A DNA stretch of 64,000 nucleotides from Chryseobacterium defluvii (GCF_014204415.1 NZ_JACHLE010000003.1:62001-126000); one strand, 5' to 3'; positions 35,212-44,827 are shown, counted from the first letter of the stretch. Notes: generated from the sequence alone by a model not told the origin. Program-made: numbers and translations.

Positions 35212-35823
35212 ATGAACGAGAATATTTTAAAAACAATTGGATTGTTTTCAGTAGATAACATTCCTGAAGAAAGAAAAACAGTTTTACAGCCGTTGGCAGA
35301 TTATATCAGAGGTAAGGTAGAAGCAAACGAAACAATCCGTTTAAACTTCATCTGCACCCATAACAGCCGAAGAAGCCATTTTTCCCAGATCTGGGCACAG
35401 GCTATGGCCTATCATTTTGGGGTAAAAAACGTGTTCTGTTATTCGGGAGGTACAGAAGCTACTGCCATGTTTCCAAAAGTAGCAGAAACGCTCATTGGTC
35501 AGGGGTTTGAAATCCAGAAGCTGAGCGAAACCGAAAATCCTATTTATGCGGTAAAATATGCACCCAACGAAGCCCCCGTTATCTGCTTTTCAAAAGAATA
35601 CAGCAACGGATTTAATCCTAAAAACAAATTTGGTGCTATTATGACCTGTGACAATGCCGATCAAGGCTGCCCGCTTGTCATCGGAGCCGAAGCAAGGTTT
35701 CCCATCAAATACACTGATCCTAAAGTCTCGGACAATACCCCACAGCAGGTACAAGTATATGCAGAAAGAGGTTTGCAGATCGGAGCAGAAATGTTTTATG
35801 TTTTTTCACAAATAAACCGATAG
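35212..35823 (+). CDS. Arsenate reductase-like low-molecular-weight phosphatase
   Basis: A 203-residue protein with the phosphatase loop FICTHNSRRSHFSQIWAQA (C-x5-R) and a distal CDNADQGCP. This fold is that of thioredoxin-linked arsenate reductases and tyrosine phosphatases. The family reduces arsenate to arsenite for export by ACR3, two genes downstream. It is longer than classical ArsC (about 135 residues), as in many Bacteroidota versions. Confidence 0.85.
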   Translation: MNENILKTIGLFSVDNIPEERKTVLQPLADYIRGKVEANETIRLNFICTHNSRRSHFSQIWAQAMAYHFGVKNVFCYSGGTEATAMFPKVAETLIGQGFEIQKLSETENPIYAVKYAPNEAPVICFSKEYSNGFNPKNKFGAIMTCDNADQGCPLVIGAEARFPIKYTDPKVSDNTPQQVQVYAERGLQIGAEMFYVFSQINR

Positions 35824-35824
35824 A

Positions 35825-36316
35825 ATGGAAATAAAAGAAATCAATAAAGAGCATTTTCCTGAAATAGCAGAAATATACAGACAGGGTCTTGAAACAGGCA
35901 ACGCCACTTTTGAAACTTCTGTTCCTTTATGGGAAAATTGGGACAAGGGAAAATTAAAGCACAGCAGGCTTGTTGCAATAATCGATGGCGTTGTAGTCGG
36001 ATGGGCGGCACTTTCTGCAGTAAGCGATCGCTGTGTTTACGGTGGCGTTGCAGAAGTGAGCATCTATATTTCCAACGACCATAAGGGAAAAGGGATCGGA
36101 AGAACCTTAATGTCAAAACTGGTAGAAGAAAGTGAAGCAAATGGAATATGGACACTGCAAAGTGGGATGTTCCCAGAGAATGAAGCAACGGTAGCCCTCC
36201 ATAAAAGTGCAGGCTTCAGGGTAATCGGGTACCGTGAAAAGATCGGAAAGCTGGGCAATATCTGGAGAGATACTATTATCATGGAAAGAAGGAGTAAAAC
36301 AATTGGAATAAATTAA
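35825..36316 (+). CDS. GNAT acetyltransferase, ArsN-like
   Basis: A 163-residue N-acetyltransferase. Acetyl-CoA site: VSIYISNDHKGKGIGRTLMS. N-terminus: IAEIYRQGLETGNATFET, typical of the phosphinothricin/arsinothricin acetyltransferase group. Its position between arsC-like and ACR3 genes supports an ArsN role, detoxifying arsinothricin-like compounds. It starts two bases after the arsC-like stop. Confidence 0.85.
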   Translation: MEIKEINKEHFPEIAEIYRQGLETGNATFETSVPLWENWDKGKLKHSRLVAIIDGVVVGWAALSAVSDRCVYGGVAEVSIYISNDHKGKGIGRTLMSKLVEESEANGIWTLQSGMFPENEATVALHKSAGFRVIGYREKIGKLGNIWRDTIIMERRSKTIGIN

Positions 36317-36322
36317 ATCAAA

Positions 36323-37354
36323 ATGCAACCTAAATTAAAATTTTTAGACAGATACCTTACCCTGTGGATATTTCTTGCTATGGCACTCGGTATAGGATTG
36401 GGATATTTTTTTCCGAATATTTCAAAGGTTACCAATGCTTTATCCATAGGTACGACCAATATTCCATTGGCAATAGGCCTGATACTGATGATGTACCCGC
36501 CATTGGCAAAAGTGGATTATTCTCTTTTGCCAATGGCACTAAGGGATAAAAAGGTAATCGGCATATCCCTGTTACTAAACTGGGGCATCGGCCCTATACT
36601 GATGTTTGTACTGGCCATTCTTTTTTTAAGGAATGAACCTGATTATATGATCGGTTTGATACTCATCGGACTGGCAAGGTGCATCGCAATGGTTATTGTT
36701 TGGAACGACCTAGCCAAAGGAAACAGAGAGTATGCGGCTTTGCTGGTTGCTCTGAACAGTATTTTCCAGATATTCACGTACAGCTTCTTGGTTTGGATCT
36801 TTATCAATATACTACCAAACAAACTGGGGCTTGCCAATTTCAATGTAACCATATCCATGAAAGATGTTACCGAAAGCGTACTCATTTATTTGGGTATCCC
36901 TTTCCTGGCGGGTTTTCTGAGCCGCTACTTTCTTATTAAATCAAAAGGTATAGAATGGTATAATAGGAAATTTGTACCGAGAATATCGCCCATTACATTA
37001 TATGCTTTACTGTTTACCATAGTATTAATGTTCAGTCTGAAAGGCGATAAAATAGTAGAGTTGCCAATGGATGTGGTAAAAGTAGCAGTACCGTTAATCA
37101 TCTATTTTGTACTGATGTTTTTCGTGAGCTTCTTTATCAATAAATCCCTAAAAATTCCCTACGATAAAAACGCTTCCATCGCCTTTACTGCCACCGGAAA
37201 CAATTTTGAATTGGCGATAGCTGTAGCTATAGCGGTTTTCGGTATCCATTCACCGCAGGCATTTGTGGGCGTTATTGGGCCATTGGTTGAAGTGCCTGTA
37301 TTGATACTTTTAGTCAATGCAAGTTTATGGTTGAACAAGAAATATTATAGCTAA
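36323..37354 (+). CDS. acr3: ACR3-family arsenite efflux permease
   Basis: A 343-residue permease with ten hydrophobic segments. Family signatures are [20 protein letters not shown], the Cys-containing [20 protein letters not shown] and [20 protein letters not shown]. It exports arsenite made by the reductase. It is the last gene of the arsenic operon, 6 bp after the acetyltransferase. Confidence 0.93.
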   Translation: MQPKLKFLDRYLTLWIFLAMALGIGLGYFFPNISKVTNALSIGTTNIPLAIGLILMMYPPLAKVDYSLLPMALRDKKVIGISLLLNWGIGPILMFVLAILFLRNEPDYMIGLILIGLARCIAMVIVWNDLAKGNREYAALLVALNSIFQIFTYSFLVWIFINILPNKLGLANFNVTISMKDVTESVLIYLGIPFLAGFLSRYFLIKSKGIEWYNRKFVPRISPITLYALLFTIVLMFSLKGDKIVELPMDVVKVAVPLIIYFVLMFFVSFFINKSLKIPYDKNASIAFTATGNNFELAIAVAIAVFGIHSPQAFVGVIGPLVEVPVLILLVNASLWLNKKYYS

Positions 37355-37374
37355 TTTTATAAACATAAAATATA

Positions 37375-37550
37375 GAAGTTGCAACGGATTGAAAAAGATC
37401 ATATCCATAAAAAACAAAATTGAGGCGAAGGAGCTATTAAAAGTTTCACCGTTCAGAAAAGAAACTGGTTTCATACCATCATACATGACTTATTTTCAAT
37501 AGATTAGTCAATAATGTTTTTTATTAGGAAAGAACAAGTTTATCATCGTA
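37375..37550 (+). pseudogene. Decayed duplicate of the AraC-gene 5' end
   Basis: GATTGAAAAAGATCATATCC and the following ~70 bases match the start of the AraC gene at 37820 (IKNKIEAKELLKVSPFRKET versus the same region). A deletion and stop codons follow, and a last match (AGGAAAGAACAAGTTTATCA) corresponds to codons about 75 residues further on. The rest of 37355-37823 is empty. Confidence 0.6.
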
Positions 37551-37823
37551 AATCTATTTTCTAGATTGTTAATATTAAGGTAGAACTTTTTGTATTTGTC
37601 AGGATAGGCTGCTGCCCGAGGCATAAGTTAGATAGTAAAAAAATAAAAAGGATATAGATTTTCATAGTTTAACAATTCTTTTCAAATTACAAATATAAAT
37701 TCTTTTGCTATCGAACAGTCAAAATTATATCTTATTCTTTATCCATATGATAATTTATAGTCTATGGATAAAGTAAAAATAATATAACTAATTTTATAAA
37801 CACAATATAAAAGTCACGGTGAG

Positions 37824-38624
37824 TTGAAAAAGACTATATCCATAAAAACCAAAATTGAAGCGGCGGCATTATTAAAAGTTGCACCGTTCAGAAAAGAAAT
37901 TCGCAAGACCGAACCACACAAACACAATAGTTATTTTGAAATTATTTTTCTACGGGAAGGAAGTGGTTTCCACACTATAGACCATACTTCATTTTCAATA
38001 AAGCCACCAACCATCTTTTTTGTCCGTAAAGAACAGGTGCATCATTGGGATATGACAGGTACACCAGACGGTTTTGTATTGCTTTTAAAGAAGGGATTTG
38101 TCGACCAGTCGATGGACAGCGAACTTAAAAGTCATTTATCCAAGTTAAGCGGCTTAAGTTGCGTCCATATCAAAGAAACTGGAAGTATTGATACATTATT
38201 TCAGCTACTCACTATAGAAAAAGAGTTTACCGTTACAGAAGGATTATTAAAGGCTCTATTTGCTAAAATATTGATTGCGGCAAAACCTTTGACAATTAAA
38301 ACCAGTAAAACCGACGATATAATTGCAGTATTCAGGGAATTGCTCAACCAGACAAACAATCTTCGAAACAATGTTGCCTACTATGCAGAAAAACTTCACA
38401 CTACACCACAAAACCTCAATGCAATTTGCCGTAAAACACTAGACCAGTCGGCAGCAGAAGTAATTGCAGTGCATATCATTAGCGAAGCAAAAAGGCAATT
38501 GATTTATACAGAAAGTAGTGTTTCTGAAATTGCCTATAGTTTGAATTTTAATGACACTTCCCATTTTGTAAAGTATTTCAAACGCTATACAGGGCTTACG
38601 CCACAAACTTTCCGAAATACCTAA
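37824..38624 (+). CDS. AraC-family regulator
   Basis: A 266-residue protein read from a TTG start (no ATG precedes the conserved KKTISIKTKIE). N-terminal cupin: EPHKHNSYFEIIFLREGSGF. C-terminal double helix-turn-helix: VAYYAEKLHTTPQNLNAICR and SEIAYSLNFNDTSHFVKYFK, then GLTPQTFRN. It is placed just before the cytochrome c/DoxX/ChrA genes, which it may control. Confidence 0.88.
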   Translation: MKKTISIKTKIEAAALLKVAPFRKEIRKTEPHKHNSYFEIIFLREGSGFHTIDHTSFSIKPPTIFFVRKEQVHHWDMTGTPDGFVLLLKKGFVDQSMDSELKSHLSKLSGLSCVHIKETGSIDTLFQLLTIEKEFTVTEGLLKALFAKILIAAKPLTIKTSKTDDIIAVFRELLNQTNNLRNNVAYYAEKLHTTPQNLNAICRKTLDQSAAEVIAVHIISEAKRQLIYTESSVSEIAYSLNFNDTSHFVKYFKRYTGLTPQTFRNT

Positions 38625-38703
38625 AATACACTACGGTATTTTCATATATACCGTTCTAAATGATTTATATTGTACGAAATTTGTGTAAAGTAAATTGTAA
38701 ACA

Positions 38704-39177
38704 ATGAGATATTTAACATCTATACTAATATTTCTTTTTCTTTCGGCTTGTAATCAAAAACAAGAAACTGTTCAGGGACAGTGGATAAAAGGAAACGAGC
38801 AGAAGAAACTTGAAACGATAGAAAATCAATTTCGTGGTTTTGATATGGCAATGGTGGAAACCGGCTATCGCTACCAGGAATTGTATTGGGCGGGACAGGA
38901 CGAAAACTGGAAGTATGCCGATTATCAACTCGAAAAAATCCAAAAGACGATAGAAAATGGATTGGAAAGAAGACCTAAACGGGCACAATCCGCACAGCAT
39001 TTTTTAACCGTTACACTCCCTCAAATGAGAGAGGCACTAAAAAAAAGAGATACAGTTGTTTTTAATAAGAACTTCCAAATGCTTACCAATAGCTGCGTTA
39101 GCTGCCATGCAATGGAAAAAGTACCTTTCTTCACTGTAAAAACTCCAACAGAAAGACAATCACCAATAAGAAAATGA
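38704..39177 (+). CDS. c-type cytochrome lipoprotein
   Basis: A 157-residue exported protein. Lipobox: LIFLFLSAC. A helical body follows, then one haem-binding motif near the C-terminus (NSCVSCHAMEKVPFF). The single late CxxCH after a helical bundle resembles class II (cytochrome c') types. The stop TGA overlaps the DoxX start (ATGATGA), so the two are coupled. Confidence 0.8.
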   Translation: MRYLTSILIFLFLSACNQKQETVQGQWIKGNEQKKLETIENQFRGFDMAMVETGYRYQELYWAGQDENWKYADYQLEKIQKTIENGLERRPKRAQSAQHFLTVTLPQMREALKKRDTVVFNKNFQMLTNSCVSCHAMEKVPFFTVKTPTERQSPIRK

Positions 39178-39605
39178 TGAAACGAATTTTACAAACAGAT
39201 AGTTCAAGGTCTACTATATTGATCCGACTAATGGTAGGTTCCGTATTTCTTTCTGAAGGAATACAGAAGTTTTTATTTACTGATACATTGGGGGCAGGTC
39301 GCTTCGCTAAAATCGGTTTACCAAATCCTGAGTTTTTAGGTCCGTTTGTTGGCAGTTTTGAAATCGTTTGTGGACTTTTGATTCTTATTGGACTTCTGAC
39401 AAGATTGGCAAGTATTCCATTGATTATAATAATGATAGTTGCTATTGCAACAACCAAATCGGAAGTTTTGGCAGAAAAAGGATTTTGGGAAATGATGCAC
39501 GGAAGCCGGACAGATTGGGCGATGCTTTTGGGGAGTATCTTTCTATTGATAAAAGGTGGCGGCCTTTGGTCTATTGATACTAAGATAATGAATAATGGGA
39601 AATAA
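39174..39605 (+). CDS. DoxX-family membrane protein
   Basis: A 143-residue protein with four membrane helices. Typical DoxX wording: LIRLMVGSVFLSEGIQKFLF, FVGSFEIVCGLLILIGLLTR and a final GGGLWSIDTKI. DoxX proteins are linked to quinone or thiol redox chemistry. It overlaps both neighbours by a few bases. Confidence 0.87.
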   Translation: MMKRILQTDSSRSTILIRLMVGSVFLSEGIQKFLFTDTLGAGRFAKIGLPNPEFLGPFVGSFEIVCGLLILIGLLTRLASIPLIIIMIVAIATTKSEVLAEKGFWEMMHGSRTDWAMLLGSIFLLIKGGGLWSIDTKIMNNGK

Positions 39606-40725
39606 GGTTAGCCAGAAAGAAATTGCTATACTATTTCTCAAATTGGGTTTTATAGGTTTTGGAGGTCCGGCAGCTCACATTGCCATGATGCGGGATGAAG
39701 TGGTACTAAAACGAAAATGGATGAGCGAACAGCATTTTTTAGACTTGCTTGGAGCAACCAGCCTTATTCCCGGCCCAAATAGTACGGAGATGGCCATCCA
39801 TATCGGTTATGACAAAGGAGGTTGGAAAGGGCTCTTGATAGCAGGACTATGTTTTATCCTTCCTGCTGTTTTAGTTACAGGAGTATTTGCTTGGCTGTAT
39901 CAGCAATATGGAGAATTACCAAAGGTGCAGCCTTTCATTTATGGCATAAAGCCAGCCATTATTGCTATTATAATCGGGGCTGTTTTTCCATTGGCAAAGA
40001 AGTCGATAAAATCAACATCTTTAGGAATATTGGGGATTGGGGTATTGATAGGAGCTTTATTGGGAGGCGATGAAATTTACCTTATGTTTGGTGCAGGTTT
40101 TCTGGCTTTTGCCTTGCATTACACTCAAAAAAGGAAAGCCGATACTTTGCAAAGTTTTGTTCCCCTTACCTTTCTTCAAATTGTGCAAACAACTTTTTGG
40201 ACAACCACAAACTCAAAACTATTTTGGTCGTTCCTTAAAATAGGTTCCATACTTTATGGCAGCGGATATGTCCTTTTTGCCTTTTTAGATACGGAACTGG
40301 TAGCTACAGGTTTACTTACAAGGCAGCAACTAATGGATGCCATTGCGGTAGGTCAGTTCACTCCTGGACCAGTCTTTTCTTCGGTAACGTTTATTGGATT
40401 TCAGATAAACGGACTTTCAGGAGCAGTTATCTCAACGATTGCCATTTTTCTTCCCTCATTTGTTTTCGTGGCATTGCTTAATCCGTTAATGAAAAAGTTA
40501 CGGAATTCTAAAGGATTGTCTGCCTTTTTAGATGCCGTGAATGTAGCATCGGTAGCCATAATCATAGCTGTGTGCTATAAAATGGGTAAAGAAACCATCA
40601 CTGATTGGCGAACGATTTTAATTGCAATAGTCAGTACAATTATTGTTTTTAATTTCAAAAAAATTAATAGTGCATTTGTAGTATTAGGTGGAGCAACATT
40701 AGGTTATTTTCTTTTCAGAATATAA
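39595..40725 (+). CDS. chrA: Chromate transporter ChrA, two-domain type
   Basis: A 376-residue CHR-family permease. Both halves show the family pattern: LGFIGFGGPAAHIAMMRDEV, PGPNSTEMAIHIGYDKGG and, in the second half, GQFTPGPVFSSVTFIGFQ. It would export chromate. It starts inside the DoxX gene. Together with the upstream arsenic operon it makes a metal and metalloid resistance region. Confidence 0.92.
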   Translation: MGNKVSQKEIAILFLKLGFIGFGGPAAHIAMMRDEVVLKRKWMSEQHFLDLLGATSLIPGPNSTEMAIHIGYDKGGWKGLLIAGLCFILPAVLVTGVFAWLYQQYGELPKVQPFIYGIKPAIIAIIIGAVFPLAKKSIKSTSLGILGIGVLIGALLGGDEIYLMFGAGFLAFALHYTQKRKADTLQSFVPLTFLQIVQTTFWTTTNSKLFWSFLKIGSILYGSGYVLFAFLDTELVATGLLTRQQLMDAIAVGQFTPGPVFSSVTFIGFQINGLSGAVISTIAIFLPSFVFVALLNPLMKKLRNSKGLSAFLDAVNVASVAIIIAVCYKMGKETITDWRTILIAIVSTIIVFNFKKINSAFVVLGGATLGYFLFRI

Positions 40726-40886
40726 CAAATAATCAATCCCAATATTAGGACCCATTATATTCTATAGTCACAAATCCAATATAAAATTCAGCAACAATAC
40801 GCAATCAATAATGAGAAACCAAAAACAAAAGACGCGAATATTAAAAATAAATTAGATATTTGTTATTAATTGCAAATTATTACATT

Positions 40887-41624
40887 ATGATCGAAAAATA
40901 TATATTTGAATCTCATAATTTAATTGTAGATTTTCAAAAAAGTATCAGGAATCATTACCATAAATTTCTAAATTCTAAAATATTTTGGTTATCGGCCTTA
41001 ATTATTATTCCTGCTTTTCTATTACATTATAACTTGTTCTTTTTTAGAGAGAACCTTTATTTTTTTGCGGTTTATTTTTTGTTAACTATTTTTCTCCTTG
41101 GTTTATTGATACCTCCTATAATCTATAAAATTAAAGGCCTGGATTTCTTTGCTTTGAAAAGAAAGCACTTTCAAAAAGAAAAAATCAAACCTATTAATGA
41201 AGAATCAATAGTAAATTCATTTAGCGAAGAGCTGACAGAATATCTTTATTACATTATGCATGATGAATGCCGAATTCTGGATATTACCCTTGTTTCAGAT
41301 AAATTTGACGATCTCCAAAATCATCCCAATCTTTTCTCTCAAAATTATATTATTGACTGCGTGAATAACCTGAAGATGTATAAACATACAGATATGTGTA
41401 TTTATTTGACTTGCGACCAGAAGGTAGCCGGGTTTATTATCCACGAAATATTCAGGCCTCTTTTAAAAATTGAAACAAAACAGTTGTGCAATTATTTTTA
41501 TTATTATAAAAACAATGAATTCCGTAAAGTGAATTATGGCTCAATTAATTCAACTTCTAAAAGAAGGGAATTGAATAAAATCAAACCCAAAATTCAGGAG
41601 CTCTTGTCGAAAAGTTCTGTTTAA
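40887..41624 (+). CDS. Hypothetical membrane protein
   Basis: About 245 residues from the ATG at 40887, preferred over a TTG at 40860. Two membrane helices lie at about 35-55 and 65-90 (IFWLSALIIIPAFLLHYNLF), then a charged cytoplasmic domain with CRILDITLVSDKFDDLQNHP and a basic C-terminus. No family is recognised. It lies at the left edge of the iteron replicon. Confidence 0.65.
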   Translation: MIEKYIFESHNLIVDFQKSIRNHYHKFLNSKIFWLSALIIIPAFLLHYNLFFFRENLYFFAVYFLLTIFLLGLLIPPIIYKIKGLDFFALKRKHFQKEKIKPINEESIVNSFSEELTEYLYYIMHDECRILDITLVSDKFDDLQNHPNLFSQNYIIDCVNNLKMYKHTDMCIYLTCDQKVAGFIIHEIFRPLLKIETKQLCNYFYYYKNNEFRKVNYGSINSTSKRRELNKIKPKIQELLSKSSV

Positions 41625-41703
41625 GAAAAATAAAGTTCTAATGCATAACTTTTAACCTTTTCATCTGTCTATACCCATCTATTTTCGTGTCAAATTTTAG
41701 AAT

Positions 41704-42000
41704 ATGACACCGATTCAGCTACAGCAAGAACTTAATGAGATTAAGAAACTTGTCCATCAAAATTACATTAACAATAAGGAAGTTTTTAATAGTACGGAAC
41801 TTATTTCGTATTTAAAAATTTCTGAAAGTTTACTTTATAAGCTAACCTCACGAAAGCTTATACCTCATTGCAAACCAACCAATGGAGTGCTTCTATTTTT
41901 TAAGGAAGAAATACACGACTGGATTAAACAACATCGCATCTATACTGTTGAAGATGCTCAGCGCATGATAAGGAACCATAAAAGAAACAGGAATAATTAA
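41704..42000 (+). CDS. Helix-turn-helix (excisionase-like) protein
   Basis: A 98-residue protein. Residues 28-80 are a winged MerR/excisionase-type domain (NSTELISYLKISESLLYKLT, then IPHCKPTNGVLLFFKEE). Such proteins accompany integrases or initiators in Bacteroidota mobile elements. It lies 72 bp before the Rep gene. Confidence 0.8.
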   Translation: MTPIQLQQELNEIKKLVHQNYINNKEVFNSTELISYLKISESLLYKLTSRKLIPHCKPTNGVLLFFKEEIHDWIKQHRIYTVEDAQRMIRNHKRNRNN

Positions 42001-42072
42001 TCACTTTTCCTATGATGATTTATCCTTTAATCCATAAATGTTGTACTAAAGTTATACTAGAATAATAGAGCA

Positions 42073-43161
42073 ATGTCATTTAATGAAACAGAACTAAAAG
42101 TTATCCGCAAGGCATTTGAGAATACAAAGCTTCAACAGCAAATACGCCTTGGAAATCATTTTGTAGATGATTTTATTTTTGACGATCACCAGGCGGCGGA
42201 TATTCCAATAAATGCATTACGTGTAATTTTTAACATTATTTCCATTCTTAGCAATGAGCAGTTCCGCCCTGAAGACCGCCCGAAACAATTGTCATTATTT
42301 GATGAGGAATTTGAGACCCAAAATAATGTCTTTGCTTCTATGAAAATCAGAAACAATAAGATTTCTCCAAGCGGATCAACCAGACAGGTTATTGAAGCCT
42401 ATGAGTTTTTGGCAAAATTCAAAATGGGCTGGTATAAATCTGTTAATTCCAAAGGAAAGGAAATTAGAACTTTTGGAGGACTGATTTCAACTCCGAGCTA
42501 TGATCAAAGAGGATACACATCTTTTCTTATCAGCAGCTATTGGCTGAAAAAACTTATTGTTATCCCGGAATATAATTATGTTCTCTATAACCTCGTGTAT
42601 AATATCAAAAATAATAAACATATTATTTTTGCAATCTGGCTTTCCAAGCTACCTGAAAATGGAACGGTTTTAAAACTAATTACTTTCAATGAAAAGTTTG
42701 GGTTAAACTATAAAAATGCCAATGATTTTTGTTTCAAATTTCTTAAACCTGTAAGAGCCAATCTTGATCGGTTTAGCAATATATCCTTTAATTACAAATA
42801 TCTCTCAGATAATATATTTATCCATCCGTACCAAACAAAAAATATTGCAGGAGAAACCTCATCTACTGCTGATACAAATTTAAAAATTACTTATCGTTTG
42901 GGGTATTTTAAAAAGAAGTATAAGTTGAATGAACAGGAAATGCCTAGATTTTCCTATCAATATAAAAACATTACGCAGACAAGACAACTTATTGAAAAAG
43001 CTTACTGCTGTTTTATAAGAAGTAACAGGCAAAAGAAATTAAAATCATCACACTTCCTGGGAAAGTTATTTTTAGAGGAAATCCAGAAAATAATTATTGA
43101 ACTGTACAAGGAAACAAAAATGGGAAAACTGCTTCCTAACGGATACCCCGTAATCTTATGA
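42073..43161 (+). CDS. Plasmid replication initiator (Rep_3/RepB-like)
   Basis: A 362-residue protein with two likely winged-helix regions. The N-terminus INALRVIFNIISILSNEQFR and central RQVIEAYEFLAKFKMGWYKS and YTSFLISSYWLKKLIVIPEY fit RepB-type initiators of Bacteroidota plasmids. The decisive support is the row of eight iterons and a DnaA box starting two bases after its stop codon. It would bind the iterons and open the origin. Stop is TGA. Confidence 0.82.
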   Translation: MSFNETELKVIRKAFENTKLQQQIRLGNHFVDDFIFDDHQAADIPINALRVIFNIISILSNEQFRPEDRPKQLSLFDEEFETQNNVFASMKIRNNKISPSGSTRQVIEAYEFLAKFKMGWYKSVNSKGKEIRTFGGLISTPSYDQRGYTSFLISSYWLKKLIVIPEYNYVLYNLVYNIKNNKHIIFAIWLSKLPENGTVLKLITFNEKFGLNYKNANDFCFKFLKPVRANLDRFSNISFNYKYLSDNIFIHPYQTKNIAGETSSTADTNLKITYRLGYFKKKYKLNEQEMPRFSYQYKNITQTRQLIEKAYCCFIRSNRQKKLKSSHFLGKLFLEEIQKIIIELYKETKMGKLLPNGYPVIL

Positions 43162-43162
43162 A

Positions 43163-43436
43163 TTCGGAAAAGCACTCATGTCATTTCGGAAAGGCACTCA
43201 TGTTAAATTCGGAAAAGCACTCGCTGAAGTTAAAGAACTGTTAAAAGTCAAAGATTATTGTGTTCTGATTTCGGAAAAGCACTCACTCGTAGAGTAAAAA
43301 TTAAGGAATTGTGGATAAGTTTTCGGTTAACAGGTACGGTTTCGGAAAAGCACTCATTCCTGCATAGTTGTTTTTTCGGAAAAGCACTCATTTATATTTC
43401 GGAATTGCGCTCATTTCTGATTCGGAAAAGCGCTCA
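43163..43436 (+). repeat. Iteron array of a replication origin
   Basis: Eight direct copies of the 16-mer TTCGGAAAAGCACTCA, some with one to four changes, begin at 43163, 43185, 43208, 43270, 43341, 43375, 43398 and 43421. All are in one orientation and unevenly spaced. They lie between the Rep and Toprim genes, with an AT-rich stretch after them (43490-43565). Confidence 0.9.
43309..43318 (-). promoter_or_regulatory. DnaA box in the iteron origin
   Basis: TTGTGGATAA is the exact reverse complement of the DnaA box TTATCCACAA. It lies in the gap between iterons 4 and 5, as in iteron plasmid origins. Confidence 0.75.
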
Positions 43437-43569
43437 TGTCAAAACTGGCTCAAAGCCCCTGATAAAAGGTGTTTGCAGGAATTAGTAAAAGTATATTAAA
43501 AAGTAATTAAAAGTCTTTTTTTATTTAAAAGGAAAATTGAGTAATGAATTGCATTAAAAAAAGAAAAAA

Positions 43570-44406
43570 ATGAATTGTGAAGAAATTAAAAAGAATATTG
43601 AAATCAGGACAGTCTTAGAATCTTTTAATCTGTTTCCTGTGAAAGAAAATTTACGGACTGCTTTCTATTTTGCATTGGACCGGGAAGAAAAAATTCCCAG
43701 CCTTTCGGTGGATTTTATAAAAAATAAAGCATTCGACTTCGGAACAGGAAAAAGTTACGATGTGATCTCAATTGTCCAAACCATTAATAGATGCTCGGTC
43801 TCCGATGCTTTAAAATACCTTGGAAAGCTTGGCTTTTCACATGAGAGAACTGAAAAAAACAGTAAGGAAGGTCCGCAAACACTGACTTATGAAGTTTCAA
43901 AAATACATGAAATTACCCATCCCGCTTTAGTCAGGTATTTGACAGAAAGAAAAGTTCACAAGCAGAGTCATTTTATAAAGGAAATCCATTTTCGTTTAAG
44001 ATGGAAAAATTATTTCGGAATAGGTTTTCTCAATGATTCCGGAGGCATAGAAATTAGAAATCAATATTTCAAAATCTGTTTAGGAGATAAAGATGTAACC
44101 CTGATTGAAAATAAGGCAGATGAGGTTGCTGTTTTTGAAGGTTTCTTTGATTTCCTGACCTATATGAATATAGAAAATGAAAAGGACTCTAACTCAGATT
44201 ATCTCATATTAAATTCTACAGCAATGCTTTATAAAGCTGAAAAGAAACTAAACAGATACAATAAAATTTCACTTTTTCTGGACAATGATTCCAATGGAAA
44301 AATGACCACTGAAAAAATGATAATAAAATATGAAAATGTAGAGGACTGTTCTCTAATTTACAAGGGTTTTAAAGATCTTAATGAATGGTTTTGTCAGAAG
44401 AAATAA
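43570..44406 (+). CDS. Toprim-domain primase-like protein
   Basis: A 278-residue DnaG-related protein. The N-terminal CHC2-like fold is present without the zinc cysteines (MNCEEIKKNIEIRTVLESFN, GTGKSYDVISIVQTINRCSV). The C-terminal Toprim domain has VAVFEGFFDFLTYMN (catalytic Glu) and ISLFLDNDSNGK (DxD-type). Proteins of this layout are standard in Bacteroidota mobilizable elements and would prime replication from the adjacent iteron origin. Confidence 0.85.
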   Translation: MNCEEIKKNIEIRTVLESFNLFPVKENLRTAFYFALDREEKIPSLSVDFIKNKAFDFGTGKSYDVISIVQTINRCSVSDALKYLGKLGFSHERTEKNSKEGPQTLTYEVSKIHEITHPALVRYLTERKVHKQSHFIKEIHFRLRWKNYFGIGFLNDSGGIEIRNQYFKICLGDKDVTLIENKADEVAVFEGFFDFLTYMNIENEKDSNSDYLILNSTAMLYKAEKKLNRYNKISLFLDNDSNGKMTTEKMIIKYENVEDCSLIYKGFKDLNEWFCQKK

Positions 44407-44448
44407 TGAGTAATTAAGTCCTGATTGCTTACATAGTGAATATTCAAA

Positions 44449-44481
44449 AATAAAGCTCTCAAAATATTGGGAGCTTTATTG
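44449..44481. terminator. Bidirectional terminator
   Basis: AATAAAGCTCTCAA and TTGGGAGCTTTATT form a stem between the convergent Toprim and histone H1-like genes, with A/T runs on both sides. Confidence 0.75.
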
Positions 44482-44482
44482 A

Positions 44483-44659
44483 TTATTTCTTACTTTCTTC
44501 GACGGAAACTTTTCTAAAATCCTTAAACAGCTTGCTTAATTCTAAAGCGGCTTTTCTTGCTCTCATTCCGGCTGCTTTATTGCCTTTTTCAAGCTGAAGG
44601 TTAGACTCTGTTTTAAAAGTTTCAAATTCTGCATTAATTTTTTCTAATAGTTCTTTCAT
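44483..44659 (-). CDS. Histone H1-like (Hc1-type) protein
   Basis: A 58-residue basic helical protein: MKELLEKINAEFETFKTESN, then LQLEKGNKAAGMRARKAALE and LSKLFKDFRKVSVEESKK. This is the small Bacteroidota histone H1-like protein, which binds DNA and compacts the nucleoid. It converges on the Toprim gene. It is short enough to be skipped by minimum-length filters. Confidence 0.85.
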   Translation of the reverse strand: MKELLEKINAEFETFKTESNLQLEKGNKAAGMRARKAALELSKLFKDFRKVSVEESKK

Positions 44660-44827
44660 AAAAAATGGATTTTTAAGGTTGCAAATATAGAGTAATCTTG
44701 TTTATTTTCTTATTTATAAATAATTATGTCTGTTTTTTTTTACAAATAAAAATAAATAAACTTCTAAAAATGGTTAAAGCTTGTTCCGGATTATATCTTT
44801 CAAAATATTAAAACAAGAAAAATAGAG

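Noticed and set aside
43163-43436. CRISPR array
   Set aside because: The 16-bp repeats are irregularly spaced (22-71 bp between starts), partly degenerate and have no uniform spacers or cas genes. They fit iterons with a DnaA box beside a Rep gene.
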